Below are positions 1 through 16,425 of a DNA stretch of 64,000 nucleotides, in pieces. The notes under the pieces are model-generated. The model did no database searches. It was not told the DNA's origin and worked only from the letters and a program-made list of their open reading frames with translations. Source of the stretch: Platanthera guangdongensis (lineage: Eukaryota; Streptophyta; Magnoliopsida; Asparagales; Orchidaceae); contig CM077165.1 in NCBI GenBank assembly GCA_039583875.1, positions 63,538,757 to 63,602,756 of the forward strand, written 5' to 3'. The position numbers and the translations under genes are program-made. Numbering within the stretch: the stretch's first letter is position 1; each line of letters begins with the position of its first letter.

Positions 1-635
1 TTTTCCTTAGCAGCGGTGGAGTGTGGAGAGTCGTTCATGTTTTGTGTACCATCTTCAGCAGAAACATCCTGTTCATCGACTGACTCGGCTTCAAAGTTTC
101 TTGAATTTGGGGCCCATGCTAGATCTCCAGTTGCAACGACTTGGCTAAACATCATATGAAGTTTCTCCTCTAACTCAGAAGATATACCAGAAAACTGAAA
201 CTTCCTCGCAGTAGGAAGAACCTAAAACATGAATAAAAGAACGGATTAGACAAATCATCCAGCAAAAAATTAAACTAAGGTTGTTTCAACTCTGAGTAAT
301 GTACTTACTTTCAAACGTTCTTTCCACCAGTCTTCTGAAGCAGCTATAGTTTTGCGGATTGGATCCCATCCTAGACCCGTCTCACGCCCCTTTAGCTCTC
401 TCCATAATTTCCAGTCCTTCTTTAGCTGATCCCACTTATTTTTCATTTGGTTTCGATCGTATGACTTTCCCGTACGTGCCAAAAAACCTGTTGTTAAATT
501 TATCCACCCATCCCTGCTAAAATGCGTGGTTGGGCGATTACCCAACTCAATCTCTTTGAGACACAGGTCACAAAAAATCATCACATCATTGGCCTCCCAA
601 TTTGCGCTAACACCACCTTCTTTTTGTTTACCCAT
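1..635 (-). CDS. MYB/SANT-like (L10-interacting MYB type) protein, 3' end off window
   Basis: Exon 1 runs from the ATG at 635 down to 309 (109 codons). A donor GTAAGT follows at 308, and an acceptor (TTTTAG) at 222 opens exon 2, which stays open from 221 to 1 and leaves the window. The first exon has the Trp-spaced helices of the plant Myb/SANT-like DNA-binding domain (WEANDVMIFCDLC, MKNKWDQLKKDWKLWREL, the GLGWDP motif, then DWWKE). Exon 2 contains EEKLHMMF and ATGDLAWAP, which match the segment after the SANT fold in L10-interacting MYB-like proteins. Such proteins bind DNA in the nucleus; many derive from or partner with PIF/Harbinger transposons. It could therefore be a host gene or the MYB-like gene of a Harbinger element. 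No transposase is visible. The reading frame is intact as far as seen. Confidence 0.72.
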
Positions 636-968
636 AGCACGAACTAAATAAAAGAAAAATAAAACTGAACATAAATAAAACTGAAAAATAAAACTGAACA
701 GTAATGGAAAAAGTTTACAAGGAGAAGAGTTCTATCAATTCGATCAATTTCATCCTACAAATAAGCTGAACGATTCAGATATGGCTCTACCTAAGCAAAT
801 TGCATTCAGATATGGCTCTACCTAAGCAAATTGCATTCAGATATGAATCAACCAGACTCTCATACAGGGAAAAAAATGAAATAGTGAAATGCATTAGTTT
901 CTACTCATCTCCGGTGATCATTATGAAGGCTTTATTACTTTATATGGCAATGTACTGGGACGTCCCCT
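636..968. other. AT-rich upstream stretch with a short tandem duplication
   Basis: No gene is visible. A 31-bp unit starting ATTCAGATATGG is present twice in tandem (773-803 and 804-834) with a partial third copy. It may hold the promoter of the minus-strand MYB-like gene, but no convincing TATA box was picked out. Confidence 0.45.
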
Positions 969-1141
969 CCAACTTTGCATAATTACAGAGACCTCCCCTT
1001 ACAAAATTGCCAAAACTTCCCCTATAAGTTTACATAGTTAACATACATGCATAAAAAAATCCTTTATATTAACCATGTAAATTTACAGGGAGGGTGTAAT
1101 TTAAAAATTAGAGCGGTGTCCTTGTAATTATGCAAAGTCGG
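969..1141. mobile_element. Small foldback (MITE-like) element
   Basis: The left end (CCAACTTTGCATAATTAC at 969-986) is repeated inverted at the right end (GTAATTATGCAAAGTCGG at 1124-1141), with the similarity extending about 8 bp further inwards. The interior is AT-rich and non-coding. Size and structure fit a miniature inverted-repeat element. No clear target-site duplication was found, so the exact borders are uncertain. Confidence 0.5.
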
Positions 1142-1182
1142 TAGTGTTTCATAATTACTCCTTACTTTATATTACATTGCAG

Positions 1183-1581
<399 letters not shown>

Positions 1582-1585
1582 TAAT

Positions 1586-1641
1586 ACACAGCACAAACAC
1601 ACAGCACAAACACACAGCACAAACAACACAGCACAAACAAC
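1586..1641 (+). repeat. ACAGCACAAAC simple repeat
   Basis: Four to five tandem copies of an 11-12 bp unit (ACAGCACAAACAC and variants). Confidence 0.75.
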
Positions 1642-1831
1642 AAGCCAATCATCAAAAAAAAATTGGAAGGGGAAGGAAATGTATACCTGCTGAAATTGCC
1701 AAGCCGTCGGAGAGAAATGAGCATACCGTGGGAGAAGAATCTGTGGATTCGATCGGAAAATTTGGCGTCCCCGTCGCTGGAGCGTTACCGTCGGAGAAGG
1801 AAGCAAGAGACCGGATCTACTGTGCCGCCGG

Positions 1832-2150
1832 AGAGGTCATGGAAGAAGAAGGCTGGATCTGCACCTATCGGCGACGGGAGAAGAGCGGGATTCGCGAGCC
1901 CTTTCCGCCTTTCCGCGACCTCTGTGCCGCCGGCGACGGGAGAAGGAGAGGTCGTGGAATAAGAAGGCTGGATCTGCACCTATCGGCGACGGGAGAAGAG
2001 CGGGATTCGCGATCCCTTTCCGCCTTTCCGCGACCTTTGTGCCGCCGGCGACCGGAGAAGGAGAGGTCGTGGAAGAAGAAGGGATCTGCACCTATCGGCG
2101 ACGGGAGAGGAGCGGGATTCGCGAGCGCTTTCCGCCTTTCCGCATTTCGC
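1832..2150 (+). repeat. GC-rich tandem repeat, unit about 112-115 bp, nearly three copies
   Basis: The segment GATCTGCACCTATCGGCGAC recurs at 1856, 1971 and 2083, each followed by GGGAGA(A/G)GAGCGGGATTCGC, CTTTCCGCC and a GAGGTC(A/G)TGG boundary. The unit is about 115 then 112 bp. Overlapping open frames on both strands are rich in R, S, G and P and are by-products of the repeat; I do not call a protein. The flanking 1642-1831 and 2151-2230 are also GC-rich and without a recognisable gene. Confidence 0.7.
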
Positions 2151-2230
2151 CCTAAACGCGATAAAACGAAGCGGCTTGGCAATGTTTCCTGTCGCGCGGT
2201 TTTGAGCTGGGAGAAACGGAGGGTGGATCG

Positions 2231-2319
2231 AAAATGAGGCGGAAAACCAAATGCTATTGGTACGCTAAAGTTGCGTTTTGTCCAAACGCCCTTATCAAAA
2301 CGCTTAACCAAATGAGCAC
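2231..2319. other. Short AT-rich spacer left of the plastid block
   Basis: Contains AACCAAATG-type ends on both sides (2245 and 2307), which resemble hAT/Harbinger-like terminal sequences but are too short to call. The plastid homology begins at about 2320. Confidence 0.3.
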
Positions 2320-5300
2320 TAAAAAGACTTGATTATAAGTTCTTAAATAGTAAGACAAACAAAAATTCACTATTTTATGCACAATAGTACCTAGGGAACC
2401 CAACAAATCCCTAATTGGAATTATGGGATCCGCTTCTTTTGTCGCATTATTATATCTCGAAGTATTGAAGGGGCCCATTCGAAAACAATTAGATGATGAG
2501 AAAATTATGAAAGAATTCTATTCCTTATTTTGATTCAACAACGTACCAAGAGTCCCCCCCACCCCCCCCCCCCCCCCCCCCCCCCCGATGTTAGGGAAAT
2601 TATTTAATATTCGCCTTTGAATCAAAAGGATTCAAAGGATTCATATGGGTACGATCTAACCCACTATTGGAAATCAATCCTGAACCCGCCGTATCATACC
2701 CTTTTATGGTATACGAAATAGTGGACTTTACTAACTCAATTCGGAGGAAATCACGAAGCATATCTTTTGACCTTATTTCAACAAAAAAAGCATGAATCTC
2801 TTCTTCTATAGAACCCTTTTTTTCTTGGTACCACTTCAATACTAAGCAAGCCCGAACTAATTGAATACTTGTGTGAGAAATTCCTCGAATTGACTTGCCA
2901 TTTCCATAAAGTATATAATTTACAATTCAGAGTAGGACATTATCCTTTTACTGCAAGAGATCCTGAGATAAAAGTTTTGCTAAATTTATCCCATCAGCTA
3001 TTTCATATGTGATTATGGGCCGAACCAAAACAAAATTTTTTTTTGTAGGTGCGATCTGTTGGACATAGATCCAATTTTTAAAATTTTTTGATCCTTTAGA
3101 ATTTTTTTTTCCATTCCCGGTGGTATCAAAATACCGACGTGCCTAGATATTTTATCCATCTCTCCAGGAAAATTAATATCTCCAGAAAAAATTTTAAGTT
3201 CCATACTTTTTTTTCTCTGTACTCGGACTAATCCGCCCACTCTACTTCTTGTATTTAAATTTAAAGCAAGTCGTGTATCTACTCCAATGATACTATTGTT
3301 CTGGACCATTATGAGCGAAGATCCGGGGAAGATATGCACTTCCTCGGGAATAAAAAAAATTGATCTACTTTCATTTGCAATTGATATTTCAGACTAAATT
3401 CTTTTGTTCCTCGATACTCAATCAAATCCTCTTTTTTTACCATTGAATCTACTTAGACAATCCCGTATTTAGTAATTCCCGAACTGCTTCTTCTGTATCG
3501 CAGATCATCAAAATAAGTAAGAATACTATTTTGACGTAAAATACCATTTCTAGGTATTTTCATCGAAATACCAAAACAGGGTATTAGTTTCTTCTCTCGT
3601 TATTGATCATATTTTAAGGGAATCACTAATCTATTTATTCGCTTTTTCGCCAAGGAATAATGGTAATTATCTTGACGAATAAAAGTAGAAGGATCTATGA
3701 GATTCCAATGAACATGTGATATGGTTCTAAAAGGTTTTGAATAGTCAATAATTTCCCTATCTTTTTTACCAAAAGTATCCAACAATTTATGTCTTACTTG
3801 ATCATTATTAAGTGAGAGATCAAAGATATATTTTTCTTAAACAGAAAAGAGTTAGCATTCATTTGATCTTGATCCTTGTGGAGTTAAAAAGACACTATAT
3901 TGGATCTGCATGGACGTCCTGCTAATATCCATAAATGACTTGTTTTTGGTAATAGATAAACATTACTATATGGACATTCGGACGCATGATAGCCATCAGT
4001 ACTCCAGTGCATTTCTCCTTCTGACTCAGAATAAATATGTTTTTGAACCCTCTCTTTAAAATAAAAAGTGGACGTTCCTGCACAAATCTCGGCAATTACT
4101 TGTTCTTATTCTACATATTGATCATTTTGAACTAAAATCAAACTCTTTGTTGGAATATTCACATTATGTAGAATATCTCGACTCTCAATAGTTATATACA
4201 AGTCTATAAAACATAAAAAAGCAGGATGCCCATGACGGGTACGTGCGGGATGAACCAAATCCTCATCAAATTTCATTTTTCCATTAGAGGGAGCTCGTAC
4301 ATGTTCGGCAGTACCGCCTGTGAATACTCCGCCGGTATGAAAAGTTCTTAGTGTTAGTTGAGTGCCCGGTTCCCCAATTGATTGACTCGTAATAATGCCT
4401 ATGGCTTCTCCTAACTCGACCAGGTCACCATGAGTAGGGCTCCGGCCATAACATAATTGACAGATCCAAGATGTACTCCTGCAAGTAAAGGGAGTTCGAA
4501 TATATATTGGGTGTGCTCGAAATATTATGAATCGATTGACAAGCCCAATTCCAATATCTTTATTTCGAGTGGCAATGCATCGTGGGCCGATATATATATC
4601 GTCTGTTAATACACGACCAATGAGTGTTTGGGCAAAAAGTTTTTCCGTCATCCCATTTCGAGAACTCACGGAAATACCTCGGATAGTACCACAATCCATT
4701 CTACGTACAAGAATGTGTTGAACTACTCCAACAAGTCTGTGCGTGAGGTATCCAGCATCTGATGTTCGTACAACCGTATATACAACTCCATTACAGGCTC
4801 CGTAGAAGAAATTATATATTCTGTCAAAGAAAGACCTTCGCATAAATTACTTTGAATGGGTAAATCTATCATTTGTCCTTGAGGATCCGACATTAATCCT
4901 CTCATACCTACTAATTTGTGTACTTGAGATGCATTTCCCCTAGCCCCCGAAAAGGACATTAGATGTACTGGATTAGAAGGATCAGTCATCCGAAAATTAG
5001 GATTCATTTCTTGTCTCAAATATTCACTTGTAGCATACCATATTTCGATGGATTGACGTAAATTTTCTACCATGTGTACATTCCCATAATGATGGTTTTT
5101 TTTTCTAAAAGAAAAGTTTGTTGTTCATTGTCTTGAACTAACCATCCCTTAGAAGGTATTATTAAAAGATCATCAATTCCCAATGAAATAGTTGTAGCAG
5201 TGGCTCGCTGGAAACCCAAAGTCTTTACTTGATCCAAGATATGTGATGTATATGCCATTCCGAAATGATCTATTAATCTGCTAATAAGTCGTTTCATAGC

Positions 5301-5363
5301 AGTTCCATCTATCACTTTATTGTGAAAGACCAGATTGGTCCTTTCTGCCATAAGGACCTCCAT
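2320..5363 (-). pseudogene. rpoC2: Plastid RNA polymerase beta'' subunit, truncated
   Basis: The start [17 protein letters not shown] (ATG at 5361-5363) matches the plastid rpoC2 N-terminus. Recognisable blocks follow: [58 protein letters not shown], the zinc-binding [11 protein letters not shown] segment, [33 protein letters not shown], and [20 protein letters not shown]. Homology ends at about 2320 within the segment read as YNQVFLV, so the C-terminal part (roughly the last fifth to quarter of a gene usually near 4.1 kb) is missing. Frameshifts near 4830, 4110 and 3600 and a C-rich tract near 2570 break the frame. In plastids the protein forms PEP polymerase with RpoA, RpoB and RpoC1. Here the usual AGQSIGEP reads TSQSIGEP, so a key segment has also drifted. 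Confidence 0.93.
2554..2586 (+). repeat. Poly-C tract inside the rpoC2 relic
   Basis: C7-A-C25 within rpoC2 homology. The tract has no counterpart in the conserved protein and marks a slippage expansion, or an assembly artefact. Confidence 0.85.
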
Positions 5364-5548
5364 ATTCTGCTGAGTAATATTCCACAATAGGCCTGGGTCA
5401 GTGATTCGAAAACTTCCTTTACTCAATCTTGATTCACGCAGAAATTTATAAATTATGATACCAGTTAAATCGAGGAGACCCAAATTTACATGAGTATGGG
5501 CATCACTAATAGGATTTGTTAATTTTTATATAGCGTATGAGTTATATA
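5364..5548 (-). other. Plastid rpoC1-rpoC2 spacer
   Basis: Intergenic plastid DNA of about 185 bp between the rpoC1 stop and the rpoC2 start. It was transferred together with the flanking genes. Nothing else is visible. Confidence 0.7.
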
Positions 5549-8345
<2,797 letters not shown>

Positions 8346-8371
8346 AAAATACAAATTCTGATTCATTGAGA

Positions 8372-11574
<3,203 letters not shown>

Positions 11575-12092
11575 CTTAATCTAAAGTTTCCTCTTTATTT
11601 AAAAAATCATCCCATTATTCTTATTGGCTTGGCTCACTATTCATCGAACCATACCGATCGATCTAGCAATGATGGAATAGGTATTATTGTTACTGAATCA
11701 CATAAAATTTGAACCATATACAAATATAAAGAAATGTAAATTGATAAACATTCCTGGGGAAAATTCTGTCATATGGAATCTTTTATCGAATATAAAAATT
11801 ATTGATTCAATTTCTACATAATTCTTTTCTTATGATATTACAATTAGATTTCAAAAGAAATATGATGAATCGTATATTCAACCATCTCTTTCTCAATTCA
11901 TATACGTTCATTCATGAATTTCAGTTAAGAATCGTATATTTAGGATACCCGGGAATCACCTCAAAAAATACCAATAATTTTCTCTTTTTTATTCAATATT
12001 CAAAATCAGTCCAAAAAAAGCAAATAAAAAATAGTAACAATTAAAGAAAGTTCACCAAAAATGAACTAATTGGATTCTCAATTAGAAGATAA
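11575..12092. other. Plastid spacer DNA with a rearrangement junction
   Basis: AT-rich plastid-like non-coding DNA between the rpoB start and the rps2 stop. In plastid genomes these ends are not neighbours (rps2 lies beyond rpoC2), so a junction must be in this stretch. I could not place it to the base. A short open frame here has no homology I recognise. Confidence 0.6.
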
Positions 12093-12523
12093 TCAACCCT
12101 TTTTTATATAACTAGAATGGCCCTCACAAATTGCAGATACTAATTTGGTAAGAATCAATCGGATAGAAGCTATAGCATCATCGTTGGCCGGAATAGAAAT
12201 ATCTGCAGCAAGATCTGGGTCACAATTTGTATCAATTAAACAAATTGTTGGAATACCCAAAATGACACATTCTCGAAGAACCATATATTCTTCTTGCTGA
12301 TCAACGATAATTACACTATCGGGCAATCCCATCATATATTTGATCCCACCCAAATATGTTTGCAAGGTAGATAACTTTCTCTTCAATATTGCTGCATCTC
12401 CTTTAGGAAGACGATTGAGTTTTCCCAATTTTTTTTTCTGCTCTTAAGTCCCTGAACTTCTGAAGTCTTGTTTCTGTAGTAAACCAATTTGTTAACATAC
12501 CCCCAAGCCATTTTTTACTCGAT
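12093..12523 (-). pseudogene. rps2: Plastid ribosomal protein S2, C-terminal part
   Basis: Reads from [20 protein letters not shown] through [85 protein letters not shown] to the stop at 12093-12095. The N-terminal third, with the MTRRYWN start, is missing. A frameshift lies in the A-run near 12430, and CDPDLAADI carries one extra Ala relative to the usual form. The 5' end joins rpoB sequence at about 12520. Confidence 0.93.
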
Positions 12524-12846
12524 TTAGGAAAAAATGTATTAGTAGCTTATATGCCATGGGAGGGTTACCATTTTGAATATGCAGTACTAATTAGCGAATG
12601 TCTGGTCTATGAAGATATTTATACTTCTTTTCACATCCGTAAATATGAAATTCAGACTCATGTAACAATCCAAGGCCCTGAATCACTAAGGAGATCCCGC
12701 ATTTAGAGGCTCGTTTACTACGCAATTTAGACAGAAATGGAATTGTGATCCTGGGATCTTGGATAGAAATGGGCGATATCTTAGTAGGTAAATTTACACC
12801 TCAGATAGTGAATGAATCATCATATGCTCTGGAAGATAGATTATCA
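12520..12846 (+). pseudogene. rpoB: Second rpoB fragment, inverted relative to the main copy
   Basis: [51 protein letters not shown] and YALEDRL correspond to 9320-9635 of the minus-strand rpoB relic. This copy sits on the plus strand. Both copies share the same frame-breaking deletion after the IQGPE segment. The fragment starts and ends abruptly at junctions with rps2 and ycf1. Confidence 0.9.
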
Positions 12847-13241
12847 CCCGTTCTAATTCGACCAATGAATTGGTTAAATTATTCACTAATGGAAATAAAA
12901 ATGAAAGATCTTTCTGATAAGACAATCAAAATAAAAAATCAAATTGAACAAACCACAAAAGAAAAGAAAGAAAAAGAGATAGATCTAATTTATGATAATA
13001 AAATATTGGAATCATATAAACTTCTTTGGAAAATTTTAAAAAGGCAAAATATTAGATTAATGCATAAATCACATTACTTTATCAAATCATTCATTGAAAA
13101 AATATACATAGATATTTTGTTATGTTCCATTACCTTTTCTAAGGTCAATGCGGAACTTTTCTTTGAATCAACAAAAAAAACCTTTAATAAATCCTTTTAC
13201 AACAATAAAAGGATTGAGAAAGAGATGGTAGAACGTATATG
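12847..13241 (+). pseudogene. ycf1: Fragment of plastid ycf1 (TIC214)
   Basis: The frame reads [20 protein letters not shown], then [46 protein letters not shown] and [18 protein letters not shown], the basic Ile/Lys-rich central part of Ycf1. Ycf1 is a very large protein of the plastid inner envelope import machinery; only about 130 codons are present. It is fused in frame with the preceding rpoB fragment (from the SSYALEDRL segment), which makes an accidental 165-codon open frame from 12745. Confidence 0.85.
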
Positions 13242-13337
13242 AATTGAGAAAGAGATGGTTGAATAAAAAAAGGATACAATAAAAAGAAAGATGCATGTTA
13301 AAATGAATAATGATTATATTAAGTTAAGAAATATAAA

Positions 13338-13577
13338 ATGGGTCTTAGGTGTCACTCTGGACTCCTTGATGGTCTAGGGGTGTTGTGGTGGGGTCACTTA
13401 GTCAAGTTAAGGCCCTTAAGTCAAACCCTAGGTTGAGTATTTAAAGTTTACTATTTGCAGACCAAGGTGCTTTATCACATTTTTGCCTAGGTCTACAAGG
13501 GTTTCTAAGCTCCCTGGATTTTGTCATGACTTAGTCATGACAAAATCACTCTGGGGGGTCTGGCTGTTTGGGGGATG
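13338..13577 (-). mobile_element. Inverted LTR head of the A family
   Basis: The reverse complement of this stretch matches the start of the element A 3' LTR from 30006 (TGTAACATCCC, the AACTAGACCCC-like segment, the GTCATGAC hairpin, then TGCAGACC and CACCACAACACC). It ends exactly at the LTR terminus (13577), where element A LTR-tail sequence begins. It is a truncated minus-strand relative of A. The 13251-13337 spacer to its left is AT-rich and shows nothing recognisable. Confidence 0.7.
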
Positions 13578-14150
13578 TTACACTGGGTCACTCAGACAGT
13601 TGGCTCGGTTGTTGTTTCTAATGGGCAGGTTGGCCCGGCGAGCTTTGGCTCGGTTGTTGTTTGTGATGGGCAGGTTGTCCCGGCGAGCTTTGGCTCGGTT
13701 GTTGTTTGTTATGGACGGGTTGGTCCGGGGAGCTTTAGCTCGGTGGTGATACATTAAGGTTGCATGTGCATAAAGTATAAGGTGGTGGGTCTTCAGTATT
13801 GGAGAGTTGATGCACCGACGCCAACACGTTGACTCGGCGAGTGTAGTTTAGCACTTGGCCAGATAAAGTTCGGTGCGCCAGCCGGTAAGAGTACGCAGGA
13901 GCTCCGCTTAGTGCACCAGTGTTGAGGCATATGATAGGTCTGACTGGTAGTGTAATTAACGGTTTAGAGGTGGGCGAGGCCCAACCCACCACTTCCGTTT
14001 GACACTACAGAGGTATCCTGCGAGGTTCAGCTCCAGAAAAAAGGGAACTAAAGGTCTGTATACACAGAGTCGAGTGGGTGAGTTTCACTTGCATGTTCAC
14101 ATCATAGCATAATTGTATTTCATAGAATAACCATTGCATACAGTCCGATA

Positions 14151-14188
14151 CCTATTGTATAAGTGGTACGGGACGCTTATACAATAGG
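14151..14188 (+). promoter_or_regulatory. LTR stem-loop 1
   Basis: CCTATTGTATAAG (14151-14163) pairs with CTTATACAATAGG (14176-14188): 13 perfect pairs and a 12-base loop. In the other LTR copy (37572-37609) the arm is kept with a single change that leaves a G-T pair. Function unknown. Confidence 0.7.
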
Positions 14189-14290
14189 TCTTGCAAAATG
14201 ACCCCTTGGTTTATAAGTTCATGTGACCGTGCTTATAAGTTAAGGTTTATTTCAGCATCTTTATATGTATGCTTGTTAGAAAACTGACAC

Positions 14291-14330
14291 CCTATCGTAT
14301 AAATTGGTATGAGACTTTTTATACGATAGG
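14291..14330 (+). promoter_or_regulatory. LTR stem-loop 2
   Basis: CCTATCGTATAAA (14291-14303) pairs with TTTATACGATAGG (14318-14330): 13 pairs and a 14-base loop. It is identical in the second copy at 37712-37751. It resembles stem-loop 1 in sequence, so the pair probably arose by duplication. Confidence 0.7.
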
Positions 14331-15009
14331 AGCCCATCAAAAGATCCCTTGGCTTATGTGTTTTCATATAAGTTAAGGTTACTTTTCTTGTTCAGCCTTT
14401 TTACCATCATTCTATCTTATCTACTATAGAACTGCTAGTTTAGTTTCGCCGCCATCTGCTATATTCATTACTCTCCACTTTCATGTCCTCTCCTTTCCTT
14501 CTCCCCGCTCGGTGCCTAGGTGCCATGGGGGAAGGGGCGGGGGATGATAGGACTTATTCTTCTAGACTAATGCTTTTTGAACCACATCATTTTAGGGGAC
14601 CGTGGAGCCCAGCATGGAGGAACAGCCTCGAAGGTCAGGATGCTTGGGGATGGGGCAGTCTAGTACCGGAGTTCAGACAGTAGGGACTGTGAGTCCTGGT
14701 CTCTACTAGTTATATTAGTTTTGCTTCCGCGATGAGAGATTTGTTGTGAGGACATTGATGTACTGGGCATGAGCCCAAGATTTTAGTATTTTTATTATAC
14801 CTGTGGACACTCCCTTCGTGGAGGTTACTATTATATATGTGATTTTCTCTGGACATGCCTTTTATTATTTTGCTACAGTTGTGATCGATTTGGCTGGTAG
14901 GATCAGCGTTTTGTAGTGATGACCTTCCCGGGCGTGAAGGTGTCACCGCAAAGCGGCGGCTCTAGGCCTAAGACACCGGTGCTTCAAAAAAAAAGGGATG
15001 TCTTACAAG

Positions 15010-15031
15010 TGGTATCAGAGCTAGGTTTCGA
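15010..15031 (+). promoter_or_regulatory. Element A primer binding site
   Basis: TGGTATCAGAGCTAGGTTTC, complementary to the 3' end of plant initiator tRNA-Met with one mismatch, two bases after the LTR end. Confidence 0.9.
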
Positions 15032-15039
15032 TCCTGGGA

Positions 15040-16309
15040 CCTATGGGTCACCCCCGCGCGAGTTTAGTTTGGGGACAAACTAAGCAGTGGAAGCAGTGGT
15101 CTGCCCATATGGGGGATCACATGTAAATTGTCCACTTTTAATTAGGTTTGAGTCGGTACTTACTAATGTAGTTTGTTACGCAGACCCCATCACAGCCTAC
15201 GCCACAAGGCGGAGTCCAACAGACTCCGAATGTTGCACCACCTCCCCCGGTCCCCACTCCTTTCCTACAGTCAGAGATGGGGTAGAATCTGATAGCTATC
15301 TTGGAGGCTTTTAGGGCTCAACAGGTTCTGGCTCCGAAGCCAAACCCGGGGGCTAACTGGCTGAGTATATTTTGAGGAATTTCTCCCCCATCCTACTTGG
15401 GGACAGTGTCAGTCATTCAGATGTAGGAGTGGCTGGACATCATGTATGAGATGCTGACTGGGATACGATGCTCGTGGGAGGAGAGGGTGCCCTTAATTGT
15501 CTCTTGCTTGGAGTCCCATGCCAAGTGGTGGTGGAAGATATTGCTGGACGCGACGTTTGCTAACAGAGAGGTTGCGGAGATTGCTTGGGGGGAGTTTAGA
15601 GCCATACTGTTGGAGCATTTTGTTCCGCAGTCGGCCAGAGATGAGATGGAGGATAGATTTCTACAGTTGAGACAGGGTAGCAAGATAGTGGTGGAGTATC
15701 ATCGGGAGTTCAACCACCTAGCCCAGTTTGCGGATTCCTATCAGTTGGATGAGGCAGGTTGCACTAAAAGGCTCTATAAGGGCCTGCGAGAGGATCTGGG
15801 GGAGGCTCTGTTGTTCATGTCCGACGAGCCTATTCCTCGGATATTGGAGATGGCAAAAAGTATCGAGGCAGATTGTCATACTTCCTGAGGCCGGAAGCGG
15901 CCAACTGAGGATCTGGTCCGGGGAGTCAGAAATGATCAGCGGTGCGGCCGCATCACAGATGAGAGAAGAGCAGAAGATCAACCTCATTAGGAGGTGAGAC
16001 AGGAGTAGAGGGAACCAGTTGTGGTGGCCCCTCACCAACCCCAAATGCGGGAGGTGCAAAGACCCGGGGGTATGGAATATCCCCCACCAGAGTGCATCAA
16101 ATGTCATCAGGTGGGGCATATCCAGAGGAACTGTCCCATGAGGGAGGCACCACCACCAGCACCATCGGCTGCCCCGCCAGCTCAGTAATTTGGAGGCCGA
16201 GGACGTGGCTGAGGTCATGTATACCAGGGCAGAGACCGCAGGCAGGAGAGGGAGCAAGTATATGCATTGGATCTGACTCAACAACGGAATCTGGAGCAAG
16301 TGATCACAG
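15040..16309 (+). pseudogene. Element A gag
   Basis: The retrotransposon capsid domain is clear in 15442-15888: KWWWKILLDATFANREVAEI, then AWGEFRAILLEHFVPQSARD, QLRQGSKIVVEYHREFNHLA and KRLYKGLREDL. In the same frame, 16090-16143 encodes a CCHC zinc knuckle (CIKCHQVGHIQRNC) that binds RNA during packaging. A stop near 15285 and others upstream, plus a stop at about 15886 and others before the knuckle, make it non-functional. The last coding bases, ending ACAG at 16309, precede a GT donor. Confidence 0.82.
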
Positions 16310-16425
16310 GTACGCTAGTTAATTTTAAGTTTTCTCCTCCCTAAATAATTAGAGTTATGGATATAGAACTGATAAACAAGAAAAGAAAACCATAATTAGT
16401 TTTATAAGACTTTAAACTACCCCAG
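16310..16425 (+). other. Candidate intron at element A gag-protease boundary (116 bp)
   Basis: Donor ACAG|GTACGC at 16310; acceptor TACCCCAG at 16425. The gag frame ends with one base of a codon and the protease frame resumes with two, so the interval is phase 1. It contains in-frame stops and is AT-rich compared with both sides. Position and phase match those in elements B and C. Confidence 0.65.

Larger units (their letters stand above)
13578..15007 (+). repeat. Element A 5' LTR, 3'-terminal 1.43 kb
   Basis: It matches 36963-38385 along its length and ends TTACA two bases before the primer binding site. Inside are 45-bp tandem repeats (13604-13738, three copies of a unit starting GGCTCGGTTGTTGTTT; about four at 36980-37165) and two hairpins. 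Confidence 0.85.

Noticed and set aside
11802..12044. 80-codon plus frame in the NUPT
   Set aside because: AT-rich plastid spacer; no homology recognised and on the opposite strand from the surrounding genes.
12745..13242. 165-codon frame read as a novel fusion protein
   Set aside because: Accidental join of rpoB and ycf1 fragments in the NUPT.
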